From Armigeres subalbatus (lineage: Eukaryota > Arthropoda > Insecta > Diptera > Culicidae), in assembly GCF_024139115.2 (NCBI RefSeq), contig NC_085139.1, positions 9,147,533 to 9,211,532 on the forward strand: a stretch of 64,000 nt of DNA. The letters are read 5' to 3'. Below the pieces are notes generated by a model, which worked only from the letters and a program-made list of their open reading frames with translations, had not been told where the DNA came from and did no database searches. Position numbers and translations under genes: made by a program. Shown piece by piece: positions 43,091 through 54,207 of the stretch. Position 1 is the first letter of the stretch. Each line of letters opens with the position of its first letter.

Positions 43091-45245
43091 ATGCATTGTC
43101 CATCGTACATATAAATAACTGAAGCCCAACTCTATTTTGGTACCAGAAATCTGGCGCCGGGAGTGCTGAGGATCGCCTTCAAATTAAAAAAAAAATTGAA
43201 GGGTTGTGTAGAAGACACGACCGTAGGACGTAAACTATGTAGAAGAAATGGGTGAATTCAAATTTGAAGTGTCATCAGTCTGATATCAACTAATAACGTC
43301 GTGTATTTGAGTGTTTTGGATGTATAACAATCAGCGGAGATGCAGAACTTGTTATTAGATACTGTGCATAATTAGATACTATACTATAAGGGGTCAACTT
43401 TTGGGTATTTTACCCTATATCATGTCATATCAAATTTCCATGCTTCTACTTTTTCTTGGGTTTTATCTAGGGGCAGCACTGATGAAGGAAGTAAGAAGTA
43501 AGGAAGCATAATTCAATAATACAAAATAGCCGAAAAGTAGGAAATTACCAATGATTGAAACGCGCTTTCCAATAGTTCAGCGTTGATAATCAATAGTTGG
43601 AATGGAATGGAATTGGCAAATTGCTGGAGAGTTTCCGAATCGATTGATAAGAAAATCTCAAAAATCCATGGAAAGATAAAGACGCATTACCACTTGAAAT
43701 CCGGTGTTGAACTTAATCTAGAATTAAAAAAACACCTAAAGAAAGATTAAAAAAAAATTACCACTTGAAATCTCTTCTGATTTCGTGACGGTCTCGAATT
43801 TGGAAATTTCCGTTTTACTTCCTGTATCCTAGTCTTTCCCTTAGACGTAGTTTACGTCAAAAATAAATCTAAATTCGATTCGTACCAGCGACGTTGTGAA
43901 TGAGAAGCCTCAATCAAGACCTCGGATCTACGAACGCTTCGTTATGCATTGTGCTAAAAGTGCGCGTAACATGTTGCTGTTTTTCAATCACACCATCATT
44001 GAAATTCAATTGATTTTCATGATTGAGTCAGAATCGTAAACAACAAGGCCAGAAAGACGTCAAGACTCAAGAGAAAAATTTCCTCTTGAAACGCGTTCGG
44101 AGCCCTATCATTACTGGGCACTCACGCTTCATATGACCGGGTTTGTGGGATTTATGACATACAATGAACTTCTTGTCTCTAACATTTCCACCAGCACCAC
44201 GGTATACAGACAACAAGGTAGGCTCGTAAGAAAAATGACACTTCAAGAGTAACGCATATTTTATCGCCACATGTTGGAGTACTCTCTGAAAAATCTTCAC
44301 GTCATATTTACCTGAAAACAAATGTGGTTCTCATCCACCATACTTTTCACGTAAGAGTGACCTGAATGACAAGTAATCTGAACAAAATTTAGTTTCCTTG
44401 AGTTACGTGATTTATCCGGTGACTCTGATGACTGAATCATCCAGTACTAATGACGTGAAGCTTGAAAGCAGTTACGTGTTTGATCAGGTGAACCTGACGT
44501 GATTAGTACGTACTGGTTACGTGAAATTTTAGTGAAAGCTACAAGACAGGGTAACCACTATATGTTTTGAAATGTATTGCAATATAGTGATTTTGGAAGA
44601 ATGCAAAAATTAACAGGGACAGCCCATAAAAGGGAATCTTTTTCGCGTTGTTGATGCATTGATACAGGAAATGCCGTCATTTGTTCTATGCGCTTTGGAG
44701 TTATCGCAGAAACACTGTTGAAGAAAAAACGAAGTTATCGGCGGATGTTGAATGAACTTTATCAGATTTGTTAAGAAATGATGTCAATGAGAATCGCTGA
44801 GAATTTTAAAACCAGTTTCTTGCTCGAAAATTGCTAATATTGCCGCTGTTAATTAACCAAAAAGTAGTGGAACCTAGACTATAAATTTTATACAAATGCG
44901 ACCGGAAAACTGTACCTCTAGACATCCATGCAGCTTCCTTTTCTTTCACATTATTTTTCAACGAATCTAATAAATTTTATCCAACCTCCGTTGATTTTTT
45001 TCCAAGGAGGAAAAATACAGGCACGGAAAATATCCACCTAGATGCACCTAAAATATCACTTACCTCCGCGAAGCCTCATTATGTTTAGGTTAAGTATCAT
45101 TCATTCTTCTTTACAATGCAGGTCTTCCGCAAATTCCGAAGCTGCAATCACACTAACACAATCTCACTCAAATTGTTTACGTGGATATACAGTCATATCC
45201 ACCGAGATTTTTAGTAAAAGTGTCTGCTATTCAACATCGCTTTGG
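43091..45245. other. Repeat-derived spacer with a gag zinc-knuckle remnant
   Basis: The minus frame at 44067-44321 contains CHKSHKPGHMKRECP, a CCHC zinc knuckle of retroviral-type gag with its second Cys changed to Ser; GAAATCTGGCGCCGGGAGTG at about 43147-43166 looks like a primer-binding or leader remnant. No intact gene. Confidence 0.45.
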
Positions 45246-46115
45246 AAGGGGTAATACGAAGAGCAGGGATTAACACGAGTGGTACAATTTTCAATAGATA
45301 TCATAGATATTATGGCACGTAACTTTGAGAAGATGGAGGAAGCATACGAGGAAGCCGACTGAAAAGGGAAGCTAAGCGGATCGGACTAGTCATCAACACG
45401 TCGAAGACAAAGTACCTGATAGGAAGAGGTTCAAGAGACGACAATGTGAGCCACCCACCGCGAGTTTGCATCGGTGGTGACGAAATCGAGGTGGTAGAAG
45501 AATTTGTGTACTTGGGCTCACTGGTGACTGCCGAAAATGACACCAGCAGAGAAATTCGGAGACGCATAGTGGCTGGAAATCGTACATACTTTGGACTCCG
45601 CAAGACGCTCCGATCGAATAGAGTTCGCCGCCGTACCAAACTGACAATCTACAAAACGCTCATTAGACCGGTAGTCCTCTACGGACACGAGACCTGGACG
45701 ATGCTCGTGGAGGACCAACGCGCACTTGGAGTTTTCGAAAGGAAAGTACTGCGTACCATCTATGGTGGGGTGCAGATGGCGGACGGTACGTGGAGGAGGC
45801 GAATGAACCACGAGTTGCATCAGCTGTTGGGAGAACCATCCATCGTTCACACCGCGAAAATCGGACGACTGCGGTGGGCCGGGCACGTAGCCAGAATGTC
45901 GGACAGTAACCCGGTGAAAATGGTTCTCGACAACGATCCGACGGGCACAAGAAGGCGAGGTGCGCAGCGGGCAAGGTGGATCGATCAGGTGGAAGATGAC
46001 TTGCGGACCCTCCGGAGACTGCGTGGTTGGCGACGTGTAGCCATGGACCGAGCTGAATGGAGAAGACTCTTATATACCGCACAGGCCACTTCGGCCTTAG
46101 TCTGAATAAATAAAT
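45246..46115 (+). pseudogene. RTE/JAM1-like retrotransposon, 5'-truncated copy
   Basis: The plus strand begins in the RT region (VIRRAGINTSGTIF) with the FADD block deleted, then an open frame 45446-46105 for the C-terminal part (RRRTKLTIYKTLIRPVVLYG ... GRLRWAGHVARM), ending in AATAAATAAATAA. Very similar to 25613-26467, so a recent insertion of the same family. Confidence 0.8.
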
Positions 46116-46239
46116 AAATTCTTCCATTCAGCAGGCTCTTCATTAGCTCTCGGAACAAAACCATTGCCTTTTTCAGACTAGGCTCCTGATCCTGTACAGT
46201 ATGTATTCAGCACTCTTTCACGGAAAATAACTGTCTGAA

Positions 46240-46400
46240 ATTGAAAACGAAAACTACGAAGGTACTATGTCTGAAACTCGATTAATGCATATGCAATACA
46301 TGTGACAGATTTAGTTCAGAAAAAAGTATTGAAGGGTAACCACCTTTCTTCGGTGAGGTTTGATCTTACGGAACCACGGAACACGAAATCAGCCTACTGA
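46240..46400. repeat. tRNA-like repeat, fragment
   Basis: Shares CTATGTCTGAAACTCGATTA and GGGTAACCACCTTTCTTCGG with the copies at 52590 and 63660, but lacks the A box. Confidence 0.5.
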
Positions 46401-46419
46401 GGTTTAATATTAAAATTTG

Positions 46420-47090
46420 TTCTATTTGCTTTCTTGTTTGCTGGCGTTCCACATGCTTACTTACTTGGTGGGCTACAGCTCTTCGATGAACCTACGCCGA
46501 ATGAAGTATCCTTCTCTACTGGACTCGATCCTGGGCCAATCGCTTCCAGTCGCCCTGAACATTGAGCGCCCTCAGGGCCTCTTCAACTGCAAAAAGCCAT
46601 CGTGTATGCGGCCTTCCACTAAGCCTGCGGCCTCTTCCGGGTTCTCTAGTAAATATGATCTTAGCTTGACGTTCTTCCGGCATACGAAAAACGTGACCAG
46701 CTCACCGTAGTCTGCCGTGTTGAATAAGTTTAATAATATCCAGCTTTTTATACACCTGGTTCAACTTGTGATTCATGCAAAAGCTCTCCGATCAGCCTCC
46801 TTTAACGTCCATGTTTTATGGCCGTATAAAGCCACCGGAAGAATCAGAGTAGTATACAGCGCGAGTTTTGTTTTCGTTTGCAGTCTACGGGACTTAAGCT
46901 GGTTACGAAGTCCGTAATAAGCCCTATTTGCAGCTGCAATACGCCTTTTCACCTCGCGGGTAAACATCATTATCGCACGTCACTAATGTTCCAAGATACA
47001 CAAATTCTTCTACCACGTAAAATTTTTCACCATCCAGCACCATTTCGCTACCACCACCACTAATGAACCCACGTTGATTGCCAGCGACCA
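46420..47090 (-). pseudogene. RTE-clade reverse transcriptase C-terminus, second family
   Basis: Minus strand: EVKRRIAAANRAYYGLRNQL, TKTKLALYTTLILPVALYGH, then after frame breaks ALNVQGDWKRLAQDRVQWRR. It is related to, but clearly a different family from, the JAM1-like copies at 25.6 and 45.2 kb. Confidence 0.7.
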
Positions 47091-47321
47091 TGTAGGGGTA
47101 ATCGGGGCAGTATGGGCCACCTAAGGAACTCGTTCGAAAAGCGCTGAAAAGCTCAAAAAATCATCATTCAAATGTAGTTCAATCAAAGTTAATTGCCTAT
47201 ATTCCGGGGATTAAACCACCCGACTTGGACATTAATTTACAATGTTATGAAAACTCATATGTGAATATGTACATTATGTGGAAGATAATGATTTGAAAAA
47301 TGTATTGGAGGTAACCACTTT

Positions 47322-47395
47322 CCCTTCGATGGGACTCGAACCCACGACCCTACAGTACGCTAGACTGGTGCTTTAACCAACTAAGCTACTAAGGA
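47322..47395 (-). repeat. tRNA-like sequence in left arm
   Basis: Inverse of the 48647 copy with few differences: A box (inverted) CCAACTAAGCTA and B box (inverted) GGGACTCGAACCC. Confidence 0.6.
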
Positions 47396-48646
47396 TCTCC
47401 GTCGGCCTTCGCAACCTAGCGGCTACTGAATGAGCTCGAATGAGCTATGATATGCGTCCAATTTGGGAATCTTATCTAACATGTAGACTAGAACGCGAAT
47501 TTCAAAAAGAACGATAAGGGAAGATCCATTAATTACGTAACGCAAATATTGACCATTGTCGACCCCCCTCCCCCTATGTCACACTTTTTGTATGAAGGAT
47601 CCAAAATTTGTTTATGGATTGCCACACTTCGGGCAACCTCCCTCCCCCTCTGAACGTTACGTAATTTATGGACGCTCCCTGTGTGACAACAAAAATTCTG
47701 TTTTTGACTGGTACAAACATACTACGGGGCAAGATGAGTATTCCTAAGGGACAAGACTGGCACCCTTCTAAAAATCTTTTTTTTTCTAAATGAAATGTAT
47801 TAGAGCGCCAACATAAACAAAAAATAATAGCTTTTAATGCGCATTGGCCATATTAAAACAATAAAACTGTTTTTGGGATCGATAAGTTATTATTTTCTAT
47901 TGATACCATCAAAATCACATTGAACAACAAAAATCAATTCAAAATTTCAGTAAATTTGATAATCTACGTTACTCAACAGATGCAGCGCATAGTAAAATCA
48001 TAATTGTAGGTTGTCCAAAAGAGTTTTATTGTTTTGTATATCATTTGATTGTTTCAAAATGCCCCATTTGAAATAAATTATTCAAATCTTATTAAGCATG
48101 ATCAAACATTTCACTGTGAATATTTTAAGTAAATAGCACTTAAATATTCTTTTAAGTCATATAAAATGTGTAGTTAGTCAAGATTTTAATTGAAAAATGC
48201 TTATGTTTTATAAAATTGGTTGTGGTTACCTCCAATACATTTTTCAAATCAATATCTTCCACATAACGTACATATTCACATATGAGTTTCCATAACATTG
48301 TAAATTAACGTCCAAGTCGGGTGGTTTAATCCCCGGAAATAGGCAATTAACTTTGATTGAACTGAACCTGAGTTGCGTGCTCTTGCCTACGCAATGCGGT
48401 CGGGTCTGAGCTTGACGACCGACTGGCAAATGCTTACACAACCTCACTTGATCAGTACAGTTGCTGATGAAGAATGTGTATAGCCGCCAGACATTCTAAA
48501 TACTCACGCTCCTCTAATGTGGACGTGTACAATACACATGTGGAAGTATTGGTTTGAGAAATGGATTGCGAGTGATTTGACTATGCGTCCAATTTGGGAA
48601 TCTCGAGCTCGTTCAGTAGCCTCTAGGTTGCGAAGTCCGACGGAGG

Positions 48647-48720
48647 TCCTTCGTAGCTTAGTTGGTTAAAGCACCAGTCTAGCGTACTGTAGGGTCATGG
48701 GTTCGAGTCCCATCGAAGGG
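48647..48720 (+). repeat. tRNA-like sequence with intact cloverleaf in right arm
   Basis: TCCTTCG pairs with CGAAGGG as acceptor stem; D arm TAGCTTAGTTGGTTAAAGCA (A box); CAGT/ACTG anticodon stem around loop CTAGCGT; T arm ATGGG-TTCGAGT-CCCAT (B box). It repeats in inverted orientation in the other arm and in related copies elsewhere, so I call it part of a mobile repeat and not a cellular tRNA gene. Confidence 0.65.
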
Positions 48721-49108
48721 AAAGTGGTTACCTCCAATACATTTTTCAAATCAATATCTTCCACATAACGTACATATTCACATATGAGTTTCCATAACAT
48801 TGTAAATTAACGTCCAAGTCGGGTGGTTTAATCCCCGGAAATAAGCAATTAACTTTGATTGAACCGAAATTTTATTTTTTAATGCTGATTTCTCATAAGA
48901 AACCCCAAGTTTTCATTAATTTTTGCTAATTCATCTGTATTTCAGATTCATTTTTTTTAAATAATATTTTTTCAGTATCAAGTGTTTTGTTGGGCTATAG
49001 TTTAACAGTGTGCGGAGTTATTCAAAGAGAAAATAGCATATTAGCGGACAATTAAGGGGTGCTCTTCTTGCCCCGTCCTCCCATACACAATAATGAATAA
49101 TTATTTAG

Positions 49109-49252
49109 GAGCGTTTTAGTGGAAATGTTAAACAGTTATAAGATTTTATATTTTTTTCATTTACTTTCACTATAATCCTATTATAGTGGAAGTAAATGAA
49201 AGAATTGTAACGTCTTATAACTATCTAACATTTCCACTAAAACACTCCTAAA
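49109..49252. repeat. Long hairpin (fold-back)
   Basis: TAGGAGCGTTTTAGTGGAAA and TTTCCACTAAAACACTCCTA mirror each other, as do CATTTACTTTCACTATAAT and ATTATAGTGGAAGTAAATG near the centre, giving an almost continuous stem over about 140 bp. Confidence 0.75.
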
Positions 49253-49259
49253 GTGATAC

Positions 49260-50007
49260 TATCTACCACGATAAGGTAATAACCGCAAAATGTTTTACCG
49301 CAAAACGGCTGACCATGGAATAGTTTTGTACTTATGCACATTTATTTTATTTTTTGATGGTTACCTAATACAGAAATTATACGTTTTTTCTTATGACGTT
49401 TCAATTGTAGGCATTTGTACAAGATATATTGAAAAACGTGACCATGTAATTCATTATCAATTAGTTTTCTTCGGTTTTGTGACACACATTGAAATACAAT
49501 TAGCTTTTCCAGCTTTTTGAGATATAAATGTAACAACAACTCTAGTTATAAGCGAAAAAAAAGTAAACAGAGAAAAACACTAGCTAGCGTTTATTTTATT
49601 TTATTTTATAGGTAGGAAGAAGCTCCGGAATTTATTGTTGAATCCATTTGGATCCATTTCAATGGATTTTCTTGGTGATATGTGATTAGTATCAGCCGAT
49701 TTTGAAATTTAATAAAGGATGCTGCCCAAGTAGATTTTCTTCCGGCATTTTCTTTTTCTTTCGGACCATTGGAAGGATGATTCAAATAATATTGTTCTAA
49801 TATGAAATTGTCATAGATGATATCTTAATTGATAACAGTTGTTATTGGAATAATGAATGATACAATAAAATGACTAATACAGGAGAAGCAGAAAGTGTAT
49901 CGAAGCTGTTTCGATAATTGATGATCATGTTGTGTTTTAATTTCATTCTATCAATTTTAGCTCATTCAACTCTAACGTATTTCCTTTCATTGAATTTTCA
50001 TTCACAG
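49260..50007. other. Spacer before unit 26, no gene recognised
   Basis: AT-rich; contains the upstream intron of unit 26. No CTAGTACT core is present. Confidence 0.35.
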
Positions 50008-50312
50008 TGAAGCTGGAAATCATCCAAGTCGGGGAGTCGAACAGTAAGTACCTCGACACCGATGATGACGATGAAGGCGATGATGCCCGAACGCAGTTTC
50101 CGTTGGATCTGAAGATGGTACAGGGCCGCAAAGGACGTCCCATGCTGCTGATGGGTGGGTACGCCTTCTTCCGCAACAACACGCACAAAAGCAAAACGTA
50201 CTGGCTGTGCGCCAAGAGTCGTTCGCTAAAGTGTCGTGCCCGGGTCATCACGCTGGACGGCAGTGCGGGGTTGATTCTCAAGAACCAGATTCATAATCAC
50301 CCGCCGCATTAG
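50008..50312 (+). CDS. mod(mdg4): mod(mdg4)-type 3' exon, FLYWCH finger with acidic leader (unit 26)
   Basis: The acceptor is GAATTTTCATTCACAG (AG 50006-50007), shared phase; stop TAG 50310-50312; AATAAA about 50383. An acidic leader (LDTDDDDEGDDA) precedes the finger VQGRKGRPMLLMGGYAFF, YWLC, LKCRAR, HNHPPH, which ends the protein. The R-K-G-R-P start resembles unit 2. Confidence 0.9.
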
Positions 50313-50611
50313 ACATGCTCCGCATGTCAATATGTGGTTAAAATTCTTTTTTTCTTAGTGTGCTCAATTGTGCGAATTCGAGAATAAAATTGTAACTTAA
50401 ATAATATTCAGATTTGATTATTATTTTAATTAACCAAATTTAATCATCTAATCATCAGTACGACATTAATAAAATGTGAGGTAGGTTTAAATGTAATTTT
50501 CCTTGTGAAGTTTCATATTTTTGATCAGGTGTTTTGATTTCGAAAATATAATATTTTTTGATTTAGTTTAATATAAATAACACTAATTCTAATGTGTATT
50601 TTATTTTTCAG

Positions 50612-51018
50612 CTGATCATTATGTCATAACAGATGCATCGATGACAATCAAGGCCACAAATAGAGTAAAAATTCAGCCACTATCAAAGCCTAATAATGCA
50701 CGATCCTCGAAAAACATGCTGATGCGTAACGCGGTACAGATTGAGAGCGGAACTTCGGGGACCCCGGTAGTGTACCAGAACACACGTTTCGGAGCGGCCC
50801 AGGTTTTGCTTGATGGCGTGACGTACTCATTTTTCTGCACGAAGGATCGAATGAGTCATTATCGATGTAGCCAGTTCAAAGGCCAAAAGTGCCCGGCCCA
50901 GGTGTTCGTCAGCAAAGGACTTGTGTACTATCTCTGTAAGAAGCACAACCACGACGTGACCACCGGTTCGCAGTTGGAAGGCGTTTGTCAGACGTATGAA
51001 CGCAGAAAGACGAAGTGA
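50612..51018 (+). CDS. mod(mdg4): mod(mdg4)-type 3' exon, atypical FLYWCH finger (unit 27)
   Basis: The acceptor GTATTTTATTTTTCAG (AG 50610-50611) opens the shared phase; stop TGA 51016-51018. A long basic leader (about 50 residues; NRVKIQPLSKPNNARSSKN) precedes the finger: TRFGAAQVLLDGVTYSFF, SHYRC, QKCPAQ, HNH. The usual Trp before the first Cys is Tyr, and G-A replaces the R-G turn, so the fold is probably kept but modified. The basic end is TYERRKTK. Confidence 0.82.
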
Positions 51019-52071
51019 ATTGCTGAAAAGATATTCAGTGATTTTTAAAAAAAGATTTTTAGTATTCATTGTTCCGTTTAGAATATGGTTAGTCTGTAAA
51101 ATGCTATTGAGCCTATGTTAAACGATGGATATTCCTTCCATTAGTACATAAGTTCCAAGTGCCTTAAAATTCATAGCATGCAATCGTGATCGTGAGTGAG
51201 ACAATATTTTTTATAATATTAGTTTTTACTTTGATACAAAATACTTTTTAAATTTTTTAAAGATACAGTGAAATCTGCTGAGGAAATCAATAACGGTAAC
51301 AAAAACGCAGTGAGCATCGGATCACGGAGAATATTCCTTTCAATTTGGAAGATTTGGCAGCGGATATACACAGCAAACGTTTTTAATTTAATAAATTGAT
51401 AATGATATTACATTTGCGAAAAAACCACGGATAATGGTAGAACTCAAAACTAATGCTTCCCGTTCTCTAGATAGACGTTATAGTTTCTCGAAGGATTTGT
51501 TAAGTTTTGGAAACAGTAGGTTCTGGACCTAAGGTCCACTAGAATAGAGCTGCCATCTTAGATATTACTTCCGTGGAGTAACATTTCGTATTCAGCCGCT
51601 GGATGCCAGGACAAACGGAGTGGTGAACAGACGCTCGATCAGTCTGGTCAGATTTGTTTAGTGTTTCACCCCACATCAGAACTGCGCTTTGTAAGGGCCT
51701 GTTTGCGGATACATGCAGCTTTTTATAGAAGTTTAACAGAATTCACTGTCAATCCTCACTCGCGCTGTTGTATTTTGTACAACGCCAACGAAAATACATC
51801 GCATGCGGTACACAGCACGAGTGAACCTGCATGAGGACCGTGGGCGTCTCGAACGGTTAAGTCTCACGTGTATTCATTTTCGCAAATGCAATATCCATTT
51901 GTCATTTGTAGTTCATAGGATTATAGTTTTTATTTTTATTTCTCGAATTATTTGTATTTCAAACGCCTCAATAAATCGTTTATTCGATAAACGATGTGCA
52001 TTGTTTTATTATTGTTGCTCATTGATTGCCGTCAACATTGTAACTATAGTAATAAATATTCTATCTTCCAG
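51019..52071. other. Spacer with a possible dead exon and an RTE scrap
   Basis: TTTTTTAAAG followed by a phase-compatible frame of about 47 codons (51264-51405) contains AVSIGSRR, faintly like the start of a FLYWCH finger, but no W-x-C or H-x-H. At 51700-51765, TTGCGGATACATGCAGCTTT matches the 5' region of the RTE element at 28768-28787. Confidence 0.35.
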
Positions 52072-52431
52072 ATGACCGCGAAATCAGTTTCATCGTTGGC
52101 CGACTTGGCAATATGCAATTGATAATCGATGGTCACCTGTACACTCGTTCCCAGATACGGGAGCGCATCATAATTTGGCATTGTTCGCGTCAACGATCTG
52201 GGTATGTATTTGCTTTTCATATGCGGAGCCGTGAATTAAACTATCGAACTAATCTGGATTATTATTTTTTTTGGCAGATGCAAAAGTCGCATCAGTACTC
52301 TTCGCGGGGAACCGGGATATGCGTACTCGTTCCGCGAGGACCACAACCACGATAGCAAATTCAACTTCAAGAATAGTGATATTAAAATTCTGAAGGTGGC
52401 CAAACTGAAAGTTGTTGGCAAAAATCGTTGA
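52072..52431 (+). CDS. mod(mdg4): mod(mdg4)-type 3' exons, FLYWCH finger with internal intron (unit 28)
   Basis: The acceptor is TATTCTATCTTCCAG (AG 52070-52071), shared phase. Exon a 52072-52201 (FIVGRLGNMQLIIDGHLY, IWHC); intron 52202-52277 (GTATGT...TGGCAG); exon b 52278-52431 (CKSRISTLRGEPG, HNH, Lys-rich end KVAKLKVVGKNR). The intron position and the RSQIRERIIIW stretch place it with units 10 and 12, about 34 kb away. Confidence 0.86.
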
Positions 52432-52585
52432 ACTTTAACAATTATTCAAGTGTGTTAAGAAATAGAAAACAAATGTGTGACGTATATGTACTTGAATACA
52501 TTCGAAAAATAAGAGAACGGCAAAAATCAGCCTTGTTTCCCATGAATCGTCTTTGTACTGCTCATAACACCAACTAATTCGGTAC

Positions 52586-53545
52586 ATTCAAAGTTAATTG
52601 CCTATATGCCGGGTATTAAGCCACCCGGAGTGGAAATTAATTACTATGTCTGAAACTTGATTATGCATATGTACAACATGTGATAGATTTAGTTCGGAAA
52701 AGATATTGGAGGGTAACCGCCCCTTCGGTGGGGTTTGTTCCAAGACCCCAGTTCGCATGACAGGTGCTTTCCCTACTAAGCTACGAAGGACCTCCGTCGT
52801 CCACCGCAGCTTAGCGGGTACTGATGAAACCAAATTCCCAGCACCAGGTACCAGCCGATCTCTCGCAATACATTTTCAGAACTAACTCTCTCAAATGTAT
52901 TTTTGTACACTATGTCAACCAAGTAGGATGAGTATTTAATATTGTCCGGCTCCTACACACCCTACCCTACACTCCTACCCTCCAATACCTTTTCCGAACT
53001 AAATCTATCACATGTTGTACATATGCATAATCAAGTTTCAGACATAGTAATTAGTTTCCACTCCGGGTGGCTTAATACCCGGCATATAGGCAATTAACTT
53101 TGAATGTACTGATCTCGAGTGGCGATCTCTCTTCGCTTGTGTGGTCGTGTTGGGATCTGAAGACCAAACTGGCACAACCTCACACAACCCTACTTCATTG
53201 AGCGCCGTTGCTGATGAAGCAAGTGTGTAGGAGCCGGACAATATTAAATACTCATCCTACTTGGTTGACATTGTGTACAAAAATACATTTGAGAGAGTTA
53301 GTTCTGAAAATGTATTGCGAGAGATCGGCTGGTACCTGGTGCTGGGAATTTGGTTTCATCAGTACCCGCTAAGCTGCGGTGGACGACGGAGGTCCTTCGT
53401 AGCTTAGTAGGGAAAGCACCTGTCATGCGAACTGGGGTCGTGGGATCAAACCCCACCGAAGGGGCGGTTACCCTCCAATACCTTTTCCGAACTAAATCTA
53501 TCACATGTTGTACATATGCTTAATCAAGTTTCAGACATAGTAACC
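52586..53545. repeat. tRNA-like repeats in inverted arrangement
   Basis: The left arm (52586-52995, minus orientation) and right arm (53225-53545, plus) share GTACCTGGTGCTGGGAATTT, the tRNA-like core with GTAGCTTAGTAGGGAAAGCA and GGGATCAAACCCC, and CTATCACATGTTGTACATAT. They lie in the gap between units 28 and 29 and end about 30 bp before the unit 29 exon, so they reach into its upstream intron. Confidence 0.65.
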
Positions 53546-53575
53546 AACTAATTGTTCCATTCTACGCAATTGCAG

Positions 53576-54207
53576 ATAACGACTCGGAACAAATATCGGC
53601 CGACGATGACTACTATGTTGTTTGTACCGAAGAGGGGAGCTACAAGATTCAGGAGAAGCCAACGGTTGCTCAGCCGAGAACGCCCAAACCACGGAACACG
53701 GCACCGTCACCGGTTCGAGTGAGTCGCATACGAGGCGGATTCGTATTCCCGATCACCAGTGGAAGTGATTTGGAGCGCTTGGAACAAGCTGTAACGAATA
53801 GAAAAGACATTCGCCAGGAATATGTATGTCTAGCGGAAGGATGCAGTACTAGAAGAGTAACATTATACTTATACTTTGCAGGTTGCGCTTTTGAGTCGCA
53901 AACCGAAAAATTATCACATTGCCAATTACATGCAGTGTATTTTTTCCGACGAAGCTCTTGACGATTACAACTACCATGGAGTGCATGTGCTTGGAAGGTG
54001 CAAAATTGCTATGAAGGGTTATGACATATTCAGCAATTGTTTCTTGGGTGAGTATTTTTTTTGTTCATTCCCTATCTTGAATTGTTTTACAATTGTTATT
54101 TTTTTCGTTCATTTTTTATTGTTCATGAAGGCTTGAGCACAAAACATACACAAGAACTGCAATCAAAAGCTTTCATGTTGCTCTGTTGTTTGCGCTATTC
54201 AAATTAA
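53576..54207 (+). CDS. mod(mdg4): DUF4806-type 3' terminal unit (unit 29)
   Basis: The acceptor TTCTACGCAATTGCAG (AG 53574-53575) opens the shared phase. Exon a 53576-53823: leader with DDDYYVVCTEEGSYKIQEK and a Pro/Arg linker, then GGFVFPITSGSDLERLEQAV ... RQEY. Intron 53824-53881 (58 nt). Exon b 53882-54047: VALLSRKPKNYHIANYMQCI, FSDEALDDYNYHGV, KGYDIFSNCFL. Intron 54048-54130. Exon c 54131-54207: GLSTKHTQELQSKAFMLLCC and stop. The layout and both intron positions match unit 20; exon c is shorter and the least certain part. Confidence 0.72.
53842..53855 (-). promoter_or_regulatory. TGCAGTACTAGAAG array motif, exact, reverse
   Basis: Exact 13-mer located inside the 58-nt first intron of unit 29, 26 bp before exon b. 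As in unit 19, the DUF4806-type unit carries the motif in an internal intron. Confidence 0.55.

Larger units (their letters stand above)
47174..48869. mobile_element. Fold-back element with tRNA-like inverted ends (1.7 kb)
   Basis: The outer termini are GTTCAATCAAAGTTAATTGC and its inverse GCAATTAACTTTGATTGAAC. Each arm (47174-47480 and 48563-48869) carries a full tRNA-like sequence. A third partial copy of the body is at 48225-48365. The centre (47480-48190) has no gene. The architecture suggests two inverted tRNA-related elements mobilised or inserted together. Confidence 0.65.

Noticed and set aside
48647..48720. Bona fide tRNA gene
   Set aside because: Good cloverleaf, but it is repeated in inverted arms and in diverged copies with the same flanks, so it is part of a mobile repeat.
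51264..51405. Additional FLYWCH unit
   Set aside because: Phase-compatible and starts with AVSIGSRR, but has no W-x-C, no second Cys and no H-x-H; at best a dead exon.
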